Below are positions 8,261 through 16,602 of a stretch of 16,602 bases of DNA, piece by piece. The stretch comes from Dunaliella salina (taxonomy: Eukaryota; Chlorophyta; Chlorophyceae; Chlamydomonadales; Dunaliellaceae). A model generated the notes under the pieces. The model worked only from the letters and a program-made list of their open reading frames with translations, ran no database searches and was not told where the DNA came from. The translations under genes were made by a program, and so were the position numbers. Location: assembly GCA_002284615.2 (NCBI GenBank), contig MU070180.1:112997-129598 (forward strand), read 5' to 3'. Every line of letters begins with the position of its first letter. Position 1 is the stretch's first letter.

Positions 8261-8413
8261 AAGTATTCTTCAAGCTGCGGACATCCGGCACAAGAGGATG
8301 GTATGAGCCAGCAGACCTCACATACTACTCTGGCACATTATTTAGCAAGCTTGTGCACATGTAATAGAAGTTAAAACACGTTTCCTGCACACGCATCATG
8401 CATGCATGCCGCC

Positions 8414-8635
8414 TTAGTGTCGCGAGAAGCCTTTTAGGTAGCTTGCTTGCAGACGCAGATGATGACCTCTCCCATGGATTTTGAAGAGGTCAGTGGTGTT
8501 ATGCTGCTCTGAGCTCTGCACTTGCGGCTCCCCAATCTTTGAGCAAGGCAGCAGCTTCATCATGGGCTTGTGTCTGCGAGCATCAGTAAGAGTAGGCAAA
8601 ATCTCATGACAGATCCGGTAGAAACAGCGTTTCAG
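8414..8635 (-). CDS. terminal exon of the uncharacterised minus-strand gene
   Basis: 73 codons plus TAA after acceptor cccatagcag (the exon may begin 3 nt earlier because two AGs are adjacent). The start, L-K-R-C-F-Y-R-I-C-H-E-I-L-P, looks like an amphipathic helix; the rest is basic and polar with several His. It is shared by both gene models. Confidence 0.45.
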   Translation of the reverse strand: MKRCFYRICHEILPTLTDARRHKPMMKLLPCSKIGEPQVQSSEQHNTTDLFKIHGRGHHLRLQASYLKGFSRH

Positions 8636-9325
8636 CTGCTATGGGTAGGAGTTGCAGCTGTTCTCCAGTGGCATGTCTGCCAGAATTAGATCACGTTCTC
8701 ACAATGTTTTTTTAGTGCAAATTTAGATTTTGCATTTAGCCACAAGATTTAGTCGAAGTGTTACATGATTCATTTGTTAAGAGGTGCCTATCACTCATGT
8801 TGCATCTTCCCCACTTCTTCCATTGATTGAGCTGGAGCCTTTTCTTTCTGAAGAAAAAATTTGTGAGGTAAAAGTTTTTCCACAAATCTGCTTTCTGCAA
8901 ACAGTATTGACAATCCATTTTTACAGTTATGACTTGCAGTTAGGCAAAAACGTTTTGTAAGCATTTAGTTTTTCCTATTAATCTTGTGAACCCTTTTTCC
9001 CAAAAAATGTCCTACTGCTGTGCCACGTAAATCTAAGATCACATAGATGACAATGGCCTTACAGCGTTCTGACCACTGTGTCACTAGAGCACTTGAGTTT
9101 CTCTTATGTGCAGCCATTCCAGATCCTCCTTAGGTAAGGTCACATCACTATATCCGCCTTCGAGGGCAGCTGAGCAGAAACACAGACCTGAAACTAGGCA
9201 AGTCTCCAAAATGAGCAGAAACACAGACCTGGAACTAGGCAAGTCTCCAAAAATGCGTACAGAAATGTCAACTGTTCCTCCTTAGCAGCCAAAAGCTTGG
9301 AGTTGCCTGTTACACCGTTTGTTCT
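8414..9325 (-). CDS. probable uncharacterised multi-exon protein, 5' end unresolved
   Basis: Product not recognised. Proposed minus-strand exons: from about 9325 (limit unresolved) to 9229, then 9187-9093, 8847-8815 and 8635-8414, all meeting in phase. The reading includes L-L-A-A-K-E-E-Q-L-T-F-L, then L-P-K-E-D-L-E-W-L-H, then K-E-K-A-P-A-Q-S-M-E-E, then L-K-R-C-F-Y-R-I-C-H-E-I-L-P and a 73-codon terminal exon ending F-S-R-H and TAA at 8416-8414. Acceptors are good (ttttttcttcag; cccatagcag); donors caa|gtgctc and gaa|gtgggg are weak, though GTGGG donors occur in the two well-supported genes. A competing model starts at ATG 9117-9115 (M-A-A-H-K-R-N), with exons 9117-9027, 8894-8815 and the same last exon (130 residues, also in phase). 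The region is free of DR1 and DR2, as expected for a gene, and converges on CFAP144 with 153 bp between stops. Confidence 0.4.
9171..9252 (+). repeat. 41 bp tandem direct repeat (2 copies)
   Basis: The units 9171-9211 and 9212-9252 differ at one position. On the minus strand each unit contains cag|gtctg. The exact 41 bp interval 9228-9188 therefore begins GT and ends AG, and its removal restores a single reading frame in the proposed gene. Confidence 0.95.
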
Positions 9326-9352
9326 GCAGCCTCCTTACAGACCTGGGTCATT

Positions 9353-10390
9353 TATGCTCAAAGCATACCAATTCCACAACCTTCAAAAGTAGTTGACGTT
9401 CCCCAAGTTATTGCAAAAAAAACTAGTTGATAGTAAGGTTATCGACTCAAAAGTTGCACAGTATATTTTGCACTTGCATTGCATTCATCAGTGTGTCTCA
9501 ACAATTGAGGGCAGGTGTAATAGGAAAGATAGTCAATCACAACATGTACAGTCTCTAGAATTTCTAATTCATTTATTGGTTCTACTGTCAAGTAAACCTA
9601 GCTTTTTAAACGGCCGTTACCGCCGATCGGGCAAAGCGACCGTCTCTGTGACATGTGTGACACTTCCACACAGACCTTAGAATCAGTGGACTTTCTTGTT
9701 ATTAGGTAGAATGATTCCTGACTACCAATACAAGCGAACTCCACAGAGTCGACACAACGTTCCGTTGGCTTGACCAAACGGATTCGGGATTAATGATTTG
9801 GGGCAAGGAATGGCTCTGTGATTGACTCAATGTCAAGAATGTAAAATCAGAATGAGTGTAGCATGGGTGTTGGATGCATGGGTGTTGGACCACAGTCATT
9901 GCAGGTCGTTGGATCCTGCCAGGTTTACAGTTTAGGGTTAAATTCAATATAAACTCATCCTGAGTACAAGCTCTATTTTTCCCATTACATTCCTACCATC
10001 TATTCGACCAATTGTCCTCCGCACCAACGTGAACTAGTTTGTTTTAAACGTTCATTGGGAATGGATTGACACTGACTGGAAATGCTGAGCATCCTTAAAG
10101 AAATGAAATAATCGAGTTTGGAATATGGAAACGAAGTGCCAAGAGAGCCGGATGCTACAATGCAAGCCTGACACTCATTCGCCCCATGGTTTGACTCTCA
10201 AAAATTTTGGATTGAATGTGTCATTGAAGTTACAAAGCAAGGGGGCTGAATTTGGCCTATAAGCACTTCAAGGCATGAGCACATCCTCTAGGCAAAAGCA
10301 ATGTGCAAAAATGGACACAAAAATGGCGAGCTTTCTCTCTGGCCACGTCCTGTGCATATATGACCCAGTTTGGCATGCTCCCCATGTACA
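9353..10390. other. about 1 kb without recognised genes or repeats
   Basis: Moderately AT-rich. The only local structure seen is a 15 bp near-tandem gcatgggtgttgga at 9862-9890. Short frames lack splice signals or recognisable motifs. If the 8414-9330 gene starts nearby, its promoter would be here. Confidence 0.4.
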
Positions 10391-10394
10391 AAAA

Positions 10395-10458
10395 TTAAAT
10401 AAATAAATAAATAAGTAAGTAAATAAATAAATAAATAAATAAATGAATAAGTAAATAA

Positions 10459-10492
<34 letters not shown>
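10395..10492 (+). repeat. compound (TAAA)n-(GA)n microsatellite
   Basis: About 65 bp of TAAA units with GTAA/GAAT variants, then a pure AG run from about 10462. All long frames over it (poly-Leu/Ser or Tyr/Ile) are artefacts of the repeat. Confidence 0.95.
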
Positions 10493-10495
<3 letters not shown>

Positions 10496-10620
10496 CTGCA
10501 TAGTTTTTGGGAGCTCTGGTGGGGATGTACATATGCAAGGGACCCAGTCCAAGCTGGGAGAACCAACCAAGCATCTGAAATCTGTTCCCTCAAAGACAGA
10601 TTTGATACAAGCAGGTTAAT

Positions 10621-11333
10621 CCTTACAAGTATTATGTGGCTCTCTACCAGGACTGAGGCCCAGGTTTGGGCCCAAGGTCCCTAAAATCCTTGAACTTTGC
10701 TGTTGATGGCACCCCGACAGGGCTGCTGGTCAACCTAACCAAGGAGCAGCTTTCTGAGCACCACGTTTAGGCAGGGATTTTGCCTGATGACAGGCCCCAC
10801 ACCTGAGGCGCCCTTTTGTCACGTTTTGAATATGCACAGTTGCAGATAATCATTGCCAGGCAGAGGTCCTGCGAGCTAAGACTGAGGCGGGCATGAATGG
10901 GGCAAGGACTCATGTTGCCTTGGCTAAGCTGAAAGAAAGGAAAAGGAAAGTCTGCGCAAGCCAAAGGCCCCACGCATTAAGGGGAAGCCCTCTAACTAGA
11001 AAGCTAGAGGCCTCACCAGAAGCTGACAAAATGGGGTTTAACGGATGGCTTGCAGCACGTACCTCCAAATTATTGAGTGAAGATTAAAGGCAACTTATCT
11101 CCAAATACTGGTTCTTCTAGTGCAGTTCAAGGGGATTGACCCCATCCTTGGACTTCAAAAATTCGAGTGCCTTGTTCCCTAATCCCCTGGACCTTCCACT
11201 TTCCCAGGTTATGGAAATGAGCCTGATAGGACATGGTGAGATTCCAAGGTTCATGAGTGCCACAATAGGTGGTCTGAGGGCTGTGACACAGGCTTCTGCT
11301 TGTGGCCAGCAGCTGCACCTTTGGTTTAGTTGA
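10621..11333 (+). pseudogene. possible decayed coding relic, unidentified
   Basis: Three plus-strand stretches read like protein but are broken by stops and shifts. First, V-D-G-T-P-T-G-L-L-V-N-L-T-K-E-Q-L in the frame of 10681, stopping at 10768, and after a second stop at 10804 S-R-F-E-Y-A-Q-L-Q-I-I-I-A-R-Q-R in that frame. Second, a shifted frame 10893-11087 rich in Lys/Arg (A-L-A-K-L-K-E-R-K-R-K). Third, 11136-11333 with L-D-L-P-L-S-Q-V-M-E-M-S-L-I-G-H-G. No family recognised. An old transposable-element ORF or a dead gene is possible, and chance is not excluded. Confidence 0.25.
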
Positions 11334-11734
11334 AGGTCACACTCTAATGCTTAGCAGTTAGCTGCTGGACATGGCTTTCCTTGCTGGGAAGGATGACCTT
11401 GCTGACCCTTCTTACCGTCGAAGGTCCGGAACTCCAGTCTTTCAGCTATCATCTTACTCTCTTCCTGGTTGCTGGACCTGTCTTCTCTCTCTGCCTGCCA
11501 TACTTGCGTCAGTGGACTTTGCAGTGGGGAGGTCATACGGTCTTCTGAACCAAGGTGGTCCGTTTACCTCAATTGATGTGATGGGGAGTTTTCACAGCCT
11601 GCCTAGTTTTCCTTTCCTTTTCACCGTTAAGGTCACAGGATGCCTAACAAAACTTTGAAAGGCATTTGGAACCCTTGAGCTTAAAGTTTAAAAAATCATT
11701 TAGCTTTAAACTTGCGAGCGTCAATCTGTTCTAG
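11334..11734. other. unassigned 400 bp
   Basis: A plus-strand frame of 95 codons (11371-11658) is open but has no motif, splice logic or composition that would support a gene. No repeats recognised. Confidence 0.3.
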
Positions 11735-12290
11735 AGCCACGCATTTAGGAACCTGAGCTCAAGAGCTATCGGCTGATATGTTTAATGGGCCCCATCAGAG
11801 AGATTCGTCCATTAGGGGGATCTAGGCTTTCTGGACCCCCTTCAAGAATTTCCGGGGCTACTTCTACAGGATTGCGAACATACCATCGAATCCCCGGGAT
11901 CACGAACTGTTGATTGGCATCTCCTCGTTGCAAATTAGGTTGAAAGGGGAATGTGAACTTGACTGGGAGTCAGTGCCGTGCACGCAAGGGTGTGGGCAGC
12001 AGGGGGTGTGGACCACCACCAAGTCAATCCAAGCTTCTGGGATAGCAACAAAGTGTGATAAATTTACGCAAGGTGAAGTTAGGAGAGCATTTCGTGGACT
12101 AGCAAGCCAGTTGCCAGTGCCTCATAGGACAGGTGTGCACTGTTGCCGCTCAAAGTTTTGCCCCAACCTCTGCTACAACTCATTTCTTTGGTGTAGTGAA
12201 TGCAGATGGATAGGAAATGAAAGGAGGAGCAAGTCAATACCCTTCTTGTCTGTGCAAGGGCATTGGAAAAGGAGTCCGGGGGAATGTACG
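11735..12290 (+). repeat. DR1 dispersed repeat, copy D (older)
   Basis: Carries cctgagctcaagagctatcg, gggcttctacagga-type, gattggcatct, gagtcagtgccgtgcacgcaagggtgtgggcagcaggggg, aagcttctgggatagcaac, ctagcaagccagttgccagtgcc and ctctgctacaactcat in DR1 order. Divergence is higher than in B and E1, and the tatata tract is lost. Confidence 0.85.
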
Positions 12291-13084
12291 TGAAGTTCAG
12301 AAAGAGGCTCATGGAACGAGCTATAAATGCTGGTGTAACATGAGTCATTGTGGGGCAGGGAGCCAACCCTATATTTACAAGCGCCTCCCGCACAATTTCT
12401 TCCTCCCTCCTGGATCCTTGAGAAATAATTAAGGCAAAGGAATGGAGCAAAAACATCTGTTGCTTGGTATTAAGAAAGTATCAGTTTGTTTACTAAAATA
12501 AAACGTCTAAAAACGTTCCTTTCCCCCACTCAGCTTTTCATTTTTCAATGAGCTTTTCAGTTTGCACAGCATGGTATGCAGGAACAATAAATCTACATTA
12601 TTTGGCGGCAAAAATTGTACCAGTATAGAGCTGCGTGCCCTCTTCAGGTGATCAGGTTTAGACAGCGATATTGGGTCATCCGAATTTCATGTGTTTTCTA
12701 GTCAACACGGTCTTTTTTTGAAATTTTCACGTCACCAGAGGTAACAAATAGAGTGTGTGGGATAAATATGTAGGAGCACATCCAGCCATGCAGGGAGGTT
12801 GTCTGCTTAAGGAGAATTGCTTTTGCTTTGGTTGAGTAGCTCTTAGTTGCGTGGTTGTGAACTTGCTTGAACTAATAGAGAGAGCATGGAGCTTGCATGC
12901 ATGTTGGGAGCATCAGCATGCAGTAAATCAAGCTGATTCAAAATGCAATGAATGCAGCAAGCCCTGTTCACACCAAGGAGCAAGATGTGCAAGATGACAT
13001 TTTCCTGTACTAGTCTGTAGCAGAGCTTGGTGGCTGTAACACCTTCAACCTATTCCCTGATCTAATTTTTTGACAATTGCAAGC
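12291..13084. other. unassigned about 800 bp
   Basis: AT-rich in 12430-12620 with short palindromes such as acgtctaaaaacgt. A repeated agcttttca...agcttttcag motif occurs at 12533-12560. No gene, RNA or repeat family recognised. Confidence 0.35.
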
Positions 13085-13400
13085 ATATGCCGAGGTTATG
13101 CATACAGTAGATGGGGTTTCTGACAGTGGACAGGTTGTTGCATCCGGCATACCGCACAGCTTGGTGCCCACAATGCACCCTCAATTTGAATAAAAATTTT
13201 CCTTTGCGCAGCCATTGTGCAACCTTTTGGCAACCAGCAGGTTTAATAACCTCTTCGCACAAGCCTTTGCATTGCTGCTCTTCCTTTTCCCAATCCCAGC
13301 CTTTTCTTCCTCTCCCATAAAATTTTATGCACCTTCCTCGGCAGCCGTGTGGTGCGCCTCTTCTTTGGCAATTAGTGGTGAGGCAATCCAGTGTAAGCAA
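13085..13400 (+). repeat. DR2 dispersed repeat, third copy
   Basis: Shares tttgcgcagccattgtgcaacctttt, cagcaggtttaataacctctt-cgcac, ccagccttttcttcctct, ttatgcaccttcctcggcagc and ggcaattagtg with the 7.3 and 5.6 kb copies. Overlapping frames on both strands (up to 138 codons, 13327-13743) are judged incidental. Confidence 0.55.
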
Positions 13401-13860
13401 CCCTCATCAAAGATCTCAAAGGAGTTCCTCACCAGCTTTCTGGTGGCTTGGCAGACCCAAATTACAGGCATTTTGCCTGTGGCCGCAGCTTGCCTTCACC
13501 TGTCCTGGCCAGAATTGCAACCCCGGTAGGCTTCAGCCTGTCGTTGCACGCCAGGTTGTGATTTTTCTATCTTCGCATGCCCACTTTACATCCCACTGCG
13601 CATCCCACACACCCTCTCAAAAGAGTATTCAAGCATTAAGGGCTAACAAAGAATTCTTGAAATGTGCAATGATCAACAGGCTGAACGACAGGTGCAGCAG
13701 CCTCTTCCCATCAGGTGATCCGCCAGCTTGGGCTCGAGGCTGAAGGTTGTGAACTCTCCCATGCTATTGGGATTCAAGTTTCTGAAATGGCGACCATGAG
13801 GGTCCGGAGAGCATACTTTTAGGCGTCATGTAGGTATCCCGCTTAAGGCTGAATGTTTGG
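13401..13860. other. unassigned about 460 bp
   Basis: Includes the end of an incidental 138-codon plus-strand frame. No motif, RNA or repeat recognised. Confidence 0.3.
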
Positions 13861-13963
13861 AATCGGGCGCTCAAGAGCATTAGGTACAACAACTGTGGGG
13901 TCCCACTAGAGGGGGGTCGGGGATGAGGCGGCAGTTGACAGGGGAATTCTAGACGTTTTGGGA

Positions 13964-14690
13964 CCCTCACCAGGAGGGTAGAGTCCGTGTAACTTTGGAC
14001 GGCAACTGTCAATCCGAATAAAAACTATACAATCGGAATCCAGAGCTCGAGAGCTATCGACTGGTATATATATATGGGTCCGATCGGAGAGGGTCGCGGG
14101 GGGGGGGGTCGGGGGGGGGGGGTTGGAGTTTTTGGGAACCCCCCTCCAGAATTTTACTGAGGCACTTCTACNAAATTACAAGTATATCATCGGATTCCTG
14201 AGCTCAAGAGCTGTCGATTGGCACCCTCTTTGTGCAAATCGAGTAAAAGGGGGGGTCTGTGTGCATGGCTGGGAGTGCAGTGCCAAGCGCGCAAGGGTCT
14301 GAGCAGCAAGGGGTGTGGAGTCAAACACGCAGCAAATAATCCAAACTCCCAGGATAGTGACCATGTATGATGTGTTCCTGCTTGCTGAAACCAGGAGGGT
14401 AATTTGTGGACTCATATGCCAGTTCTGGGTGCCTGGTAGGGCAGGTATGCATGGGCGTCAGCTCCTCATTTTTTGCCACATAACTCTGCTGCGTATCAAT
14501 ATTTCATTGCGCTGAGTATGCAGGTTGATAGCTATTTGAAAGAGGAGCAGATTGGTACCCTTGGTGTCCGGATCCCGGCACTGGAAGGGTAGGTTTGGGG
14601 GGGGGGGGGGTCCAGGGCAAAATTTACACATGCCGTCCTTGGAAAATTTTTCTCTACCCTCCTGCCCTCACTCAAGAATTTTTGTGGGAC
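13964..14690 (+). repeat. DR1 dispersed repeat, copy E1
   Basis: Near-identical to copy B in the opposite orientation, and lacking B's rDNA insert, so it serves as the empty-site reference. Contains long G tracts at about 14099-14122 and 14596-14610 and one ambiguous base (n) at 14172. A degenerate gctcaagagcatt...ggggtcc segment just upstream (13866-13960) may be another partial unit. Confidence 0.9.
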
Positions 14691-15115
14691 TTTTCACAAA
14701 GAGCCATGTGCGTCATCGGATTTCAGAGCTCAAGCCCTGTCCACTGACACACCTCTTTGAATTTGAGTCTAAAGGGGGGTCCAGTGTGCATGACTCTTGG
14801 TGCCTCACAGGGACAGGGGTTGTAGGCTGCAGAGGTTCTGGAGGCATTGAGCAGCAAACCATTCCAAGCTTCCAGGATATGGACGACACACAATTTATGA
14901 TTGCATGGTGAAGTTAAGAGAGCAGCTTAGAGACTTTCAAGTTGTAGGTGCGTGGTAGAGCATGTGTACATGAGCGTCCGCTGCACTTTTCGCCCCAAAA
15001 CTTTGACGCAACCCATTCCATCGTCATGCTGAGTGCACAGATGGATCAAGGACTGAAAAGGTGCAGAATTTCACCCTTATTGTCCATGTGTGGGCACTCA
15101 AAGAAGAGGAGGGGG
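14691..15115 (+). repeat. DR1 second unit E2, in tandem with E1
   Basis: Repeats the DR1 order one period (about 526 bp) after E1: catcggattt-agagctcaag, cacctctttgaattt, aaaggggggtccagtgtgcatgactc, cttccaggatatgga, gcgtccgctgcac, ccatgtgtgggcac. It is clearly diverged from E1 and closer to copy F. Confidence 0.75.
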
Positions 15116-15379
15116 GCCACGGAACTGGACAAAATTATTTTGGAAACTTTCATGATGACCTTTGAATTTTTAATCTTCCTGTACTGTCACTTGGTTTCTC
15201 CATCATTGAATTTAGTTGGCTGATTCAATGAAAAGGCAAACAGCAAGCGCCAGCTATTAGTCTGGTAATCAGGAGGAGCGGATGAGGTTGAATGGTGATA
15301 CAGCTCAAGCATGGAGAGGGGTAAAGATCAAGGGGTGACCAATCCTCTGGCATGAATGCAATGCAGGGTCTATTCTTAC
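15116..15379. other. unassigned about 260 bp left of the 15380 exon
   Basis: Would be intron for the minus-strand exon. No repeats recognised. Confidence 0.3.
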
Positions 15380-15460
15380 CTGAAGGCTCTGGGCTAAAGC
15401 TTCGTGGAGGCAATTGAGCATCTGCTCTATCGTGCACGATGACAGGTCCACAGGTGTCAG
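15380..15460 (-). CDS. isolated internal exon, unknown protein
   Basis: 81 nt with near-ideal splice signals: acceptor actcattgcag and donor ttcag|gtaaga. It is open in phase 0 for exactly 27 codons, including T-I-E-Q-M-L-N-C-L-H-E-A-L-A-Q-S-L-Q, a good amphipathic helix. It could be an upstream exon of the 8414-9330 gene or another gene. A different minus-strand frame (15560-15225) is also open through here, so the coding frame is not certain. Confidence 0.4.
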
Positions 15461-16602
15461 CTGCAATGAGTATCATGTCAAAGCAAAATAAGAACCAGTG
15501 TTGGGTCATTTGTGGTCTATGATGTTTAAGAAAGTGCTCAACATGACCAGAGGGGGGCAACTGAGGCCCAAAATCAGGTGTTTTTTGTATGCTCCCAGCG
15601 CATGTTCTCCGTAATGGGCACGTTTTAAGTCTGGGTTCCTATGGTAGCCTGGCTGTTTGTAGCACTAGAGCTTGAGTTGTGTCAGCCACGGAGGCTGTGC
15701 CTAATCAGCTGCGGCGTGAACCCTAGTTTTCACCACCAAATCTCCATTCCAGGTCGCCCACCGCACCAAATTGGGCGATTTTTAGTGATTTCAAGTCTTT
15801 GTTATAAAAAATGGAGCGAAAAGACCCAGTGGTTGGTGAGATACAAAATTTCTGCCATTCCCCTTCGAGAAAATCTCGCCAGAAGAGTGAGACTAAAAAG
15901 GTCAAAACTTGACCTCCTTCTTCCTATTTTTGAATATGCAGGATGATAGCATATCATATAAAGGTTATGAAACAATATTTTGGGGGTGAAGAAGGGCCCC
16001 AAGGTGGAGCTGTGGGCGGTTTTTGGGTGATCTGAGGTGGAGTGATCTGGGGTCCTCCAATTTCCATCATTTTTTTGTGAATGTATTATTACGAGCTGCG
16101 TAGGGGGGCGAGAAAACTTAGAAGCTTAGAGGCAGCGGCGCCCTTGGCTCTTAAAGATGGATTCCTGCAAGTCTGACATCGGCAATTTTAAAATCTATCC
16201 AAACATTTTAACATAGAAGGAAGGCCTCTGTAACCTCACAAGCGCCACAGCAGATGGGACGCCTGACCCTGTTAGCACCTCGTGAGCTTGGAACCTTATA
16301 GGGGCACGATCAAGAGCATGAATTGAATGTACGAAATAATACAAACGCAGCCCAGCGATGACCTCCTCATTTTTTAATAGGAAACTACAAAATACACTCC
16401 TCCCCCCAACCCCCTCTTTTCTTACGAGCAAGTAGTCATACTATTTAACACTTCAATGAAACATTTGAAATAACGCAAGGAAAGCTTGGATGTGAACTCT
16501 CTGGTGTAAAAAAAGCAGGAAGAAAAAAGGAAGAAGATGCGGCTTGTCAGACACCTCATTATCTCTTCTATTCCTATATCTTTAATAGGAAAACAGAAAA
16601 TA
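15461..16602. other. unassigned right end of the window
   Basis: Contains small inverted repeats (cgagaaaatctcg at 15868-15880; aggtcaaaacttgacct at 15899-15915) and an aaccctag telo-box-like word at 15719-15726. A 78-codon minus-strand frame (16431-16195) with L-R-L-Y-Y-F-V-H-S-I-H-A-L is open, but its splice signals are weak. No confident gene or repeat family. Confidence 0.35.

Noticed and set aside
9029..9083. tRNA-like box A (minus strand tgacacagtgg at about 9082-9072) suggesting a tRNA-derived SINE or pseudo-tRNA
   Set aside because: No acceptor-stem pairing and no credible box B at the expected spacing; the same bases form part of a plausible coding exon in one gene model.
10268..10593. 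Long minus-strand frames of about 100 codons rich in Leu-Ser and Leu-Phe-Ile-Tyr
   Set aside because: They are translations of the TAAA and GA microsatellite.
13327..13743. 138-codon plus-strand frame, longest in the window
   Set aside because: It starts in DR2 repeat sequence, other frames on both strands are also open there, and no motif or splice context supports it.
15719..15726. aaccctag telo-box-like word as a promoter of a right-hand gene
   Set aside because: A single short match without a recognisable downstream coding exon is not enough.

Overview
The window is eukaryotic nuclear DNA: intron-rich genes with short exons and GT..AG introns, embedded in dispersed repeats and microsatellites. 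Two observations point to the green lineage (Viridiplantae) with a flagellated stage, such as an alga or a plant with swimming sperm. A decayed 28S rRNA fragment is closest to plant and green-algal 28S sequence as I know it. One gene belongs to a family of axonemal (ciliary) microtubule inner proteins. I cannot name the species.

Left part (1-2558, minus strand): the 5' end of a PARN-type poly(A)-specific ribonuclease gene. Exons 1-3 (2460-2558, 2164-2320, 1824-1884) encode a likely mitochondrial presequence, then the first DEDD exonuclease motif and a typical L-D-D-x-Q-D-R segment. The rest of the gene runs off the left edge or lies in exons I could not resolve. Its third intron holds copies of a dispersed repeat family (DR1).

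Middle (2822-8260, plus strand): a complete five-exon gene for a 145-residue CFAP144/FAM183-family protein. It is divergent from PARN, with only 263 bp between the two start codons. All exon phases join in frame from ATG to TAG. Its 3.7 kb last intron has collected a minus-strand DR1 copy carrying a 195 bp 28S rDNA fragment, a complete non-autonomous hAT element with an 8 bp target duplication, a second DR1 copy, and copies of a second repeat family (DR2).

Right of it (8414-9330, minus strand): a probable uncharacterised multi-exon gene, convergent with CFAP144. One of its coding stretches carries a 41 bp tandem duplication that could act as a newly gained intron.

From 9.35 kb to the end, most of the window is repeat copies (DR1 at 11.7, 14.0 and 14.7 kb; DR2 at 13.1 kb), microsatellites and a possible decayed coding relic at 10.6-11.3 kb. 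One well-flanked 81 bp minus-strand exon lies at 15380-15460. DR1 ORFs are incidental; I see no transposase or reverse transcriptase in the window.
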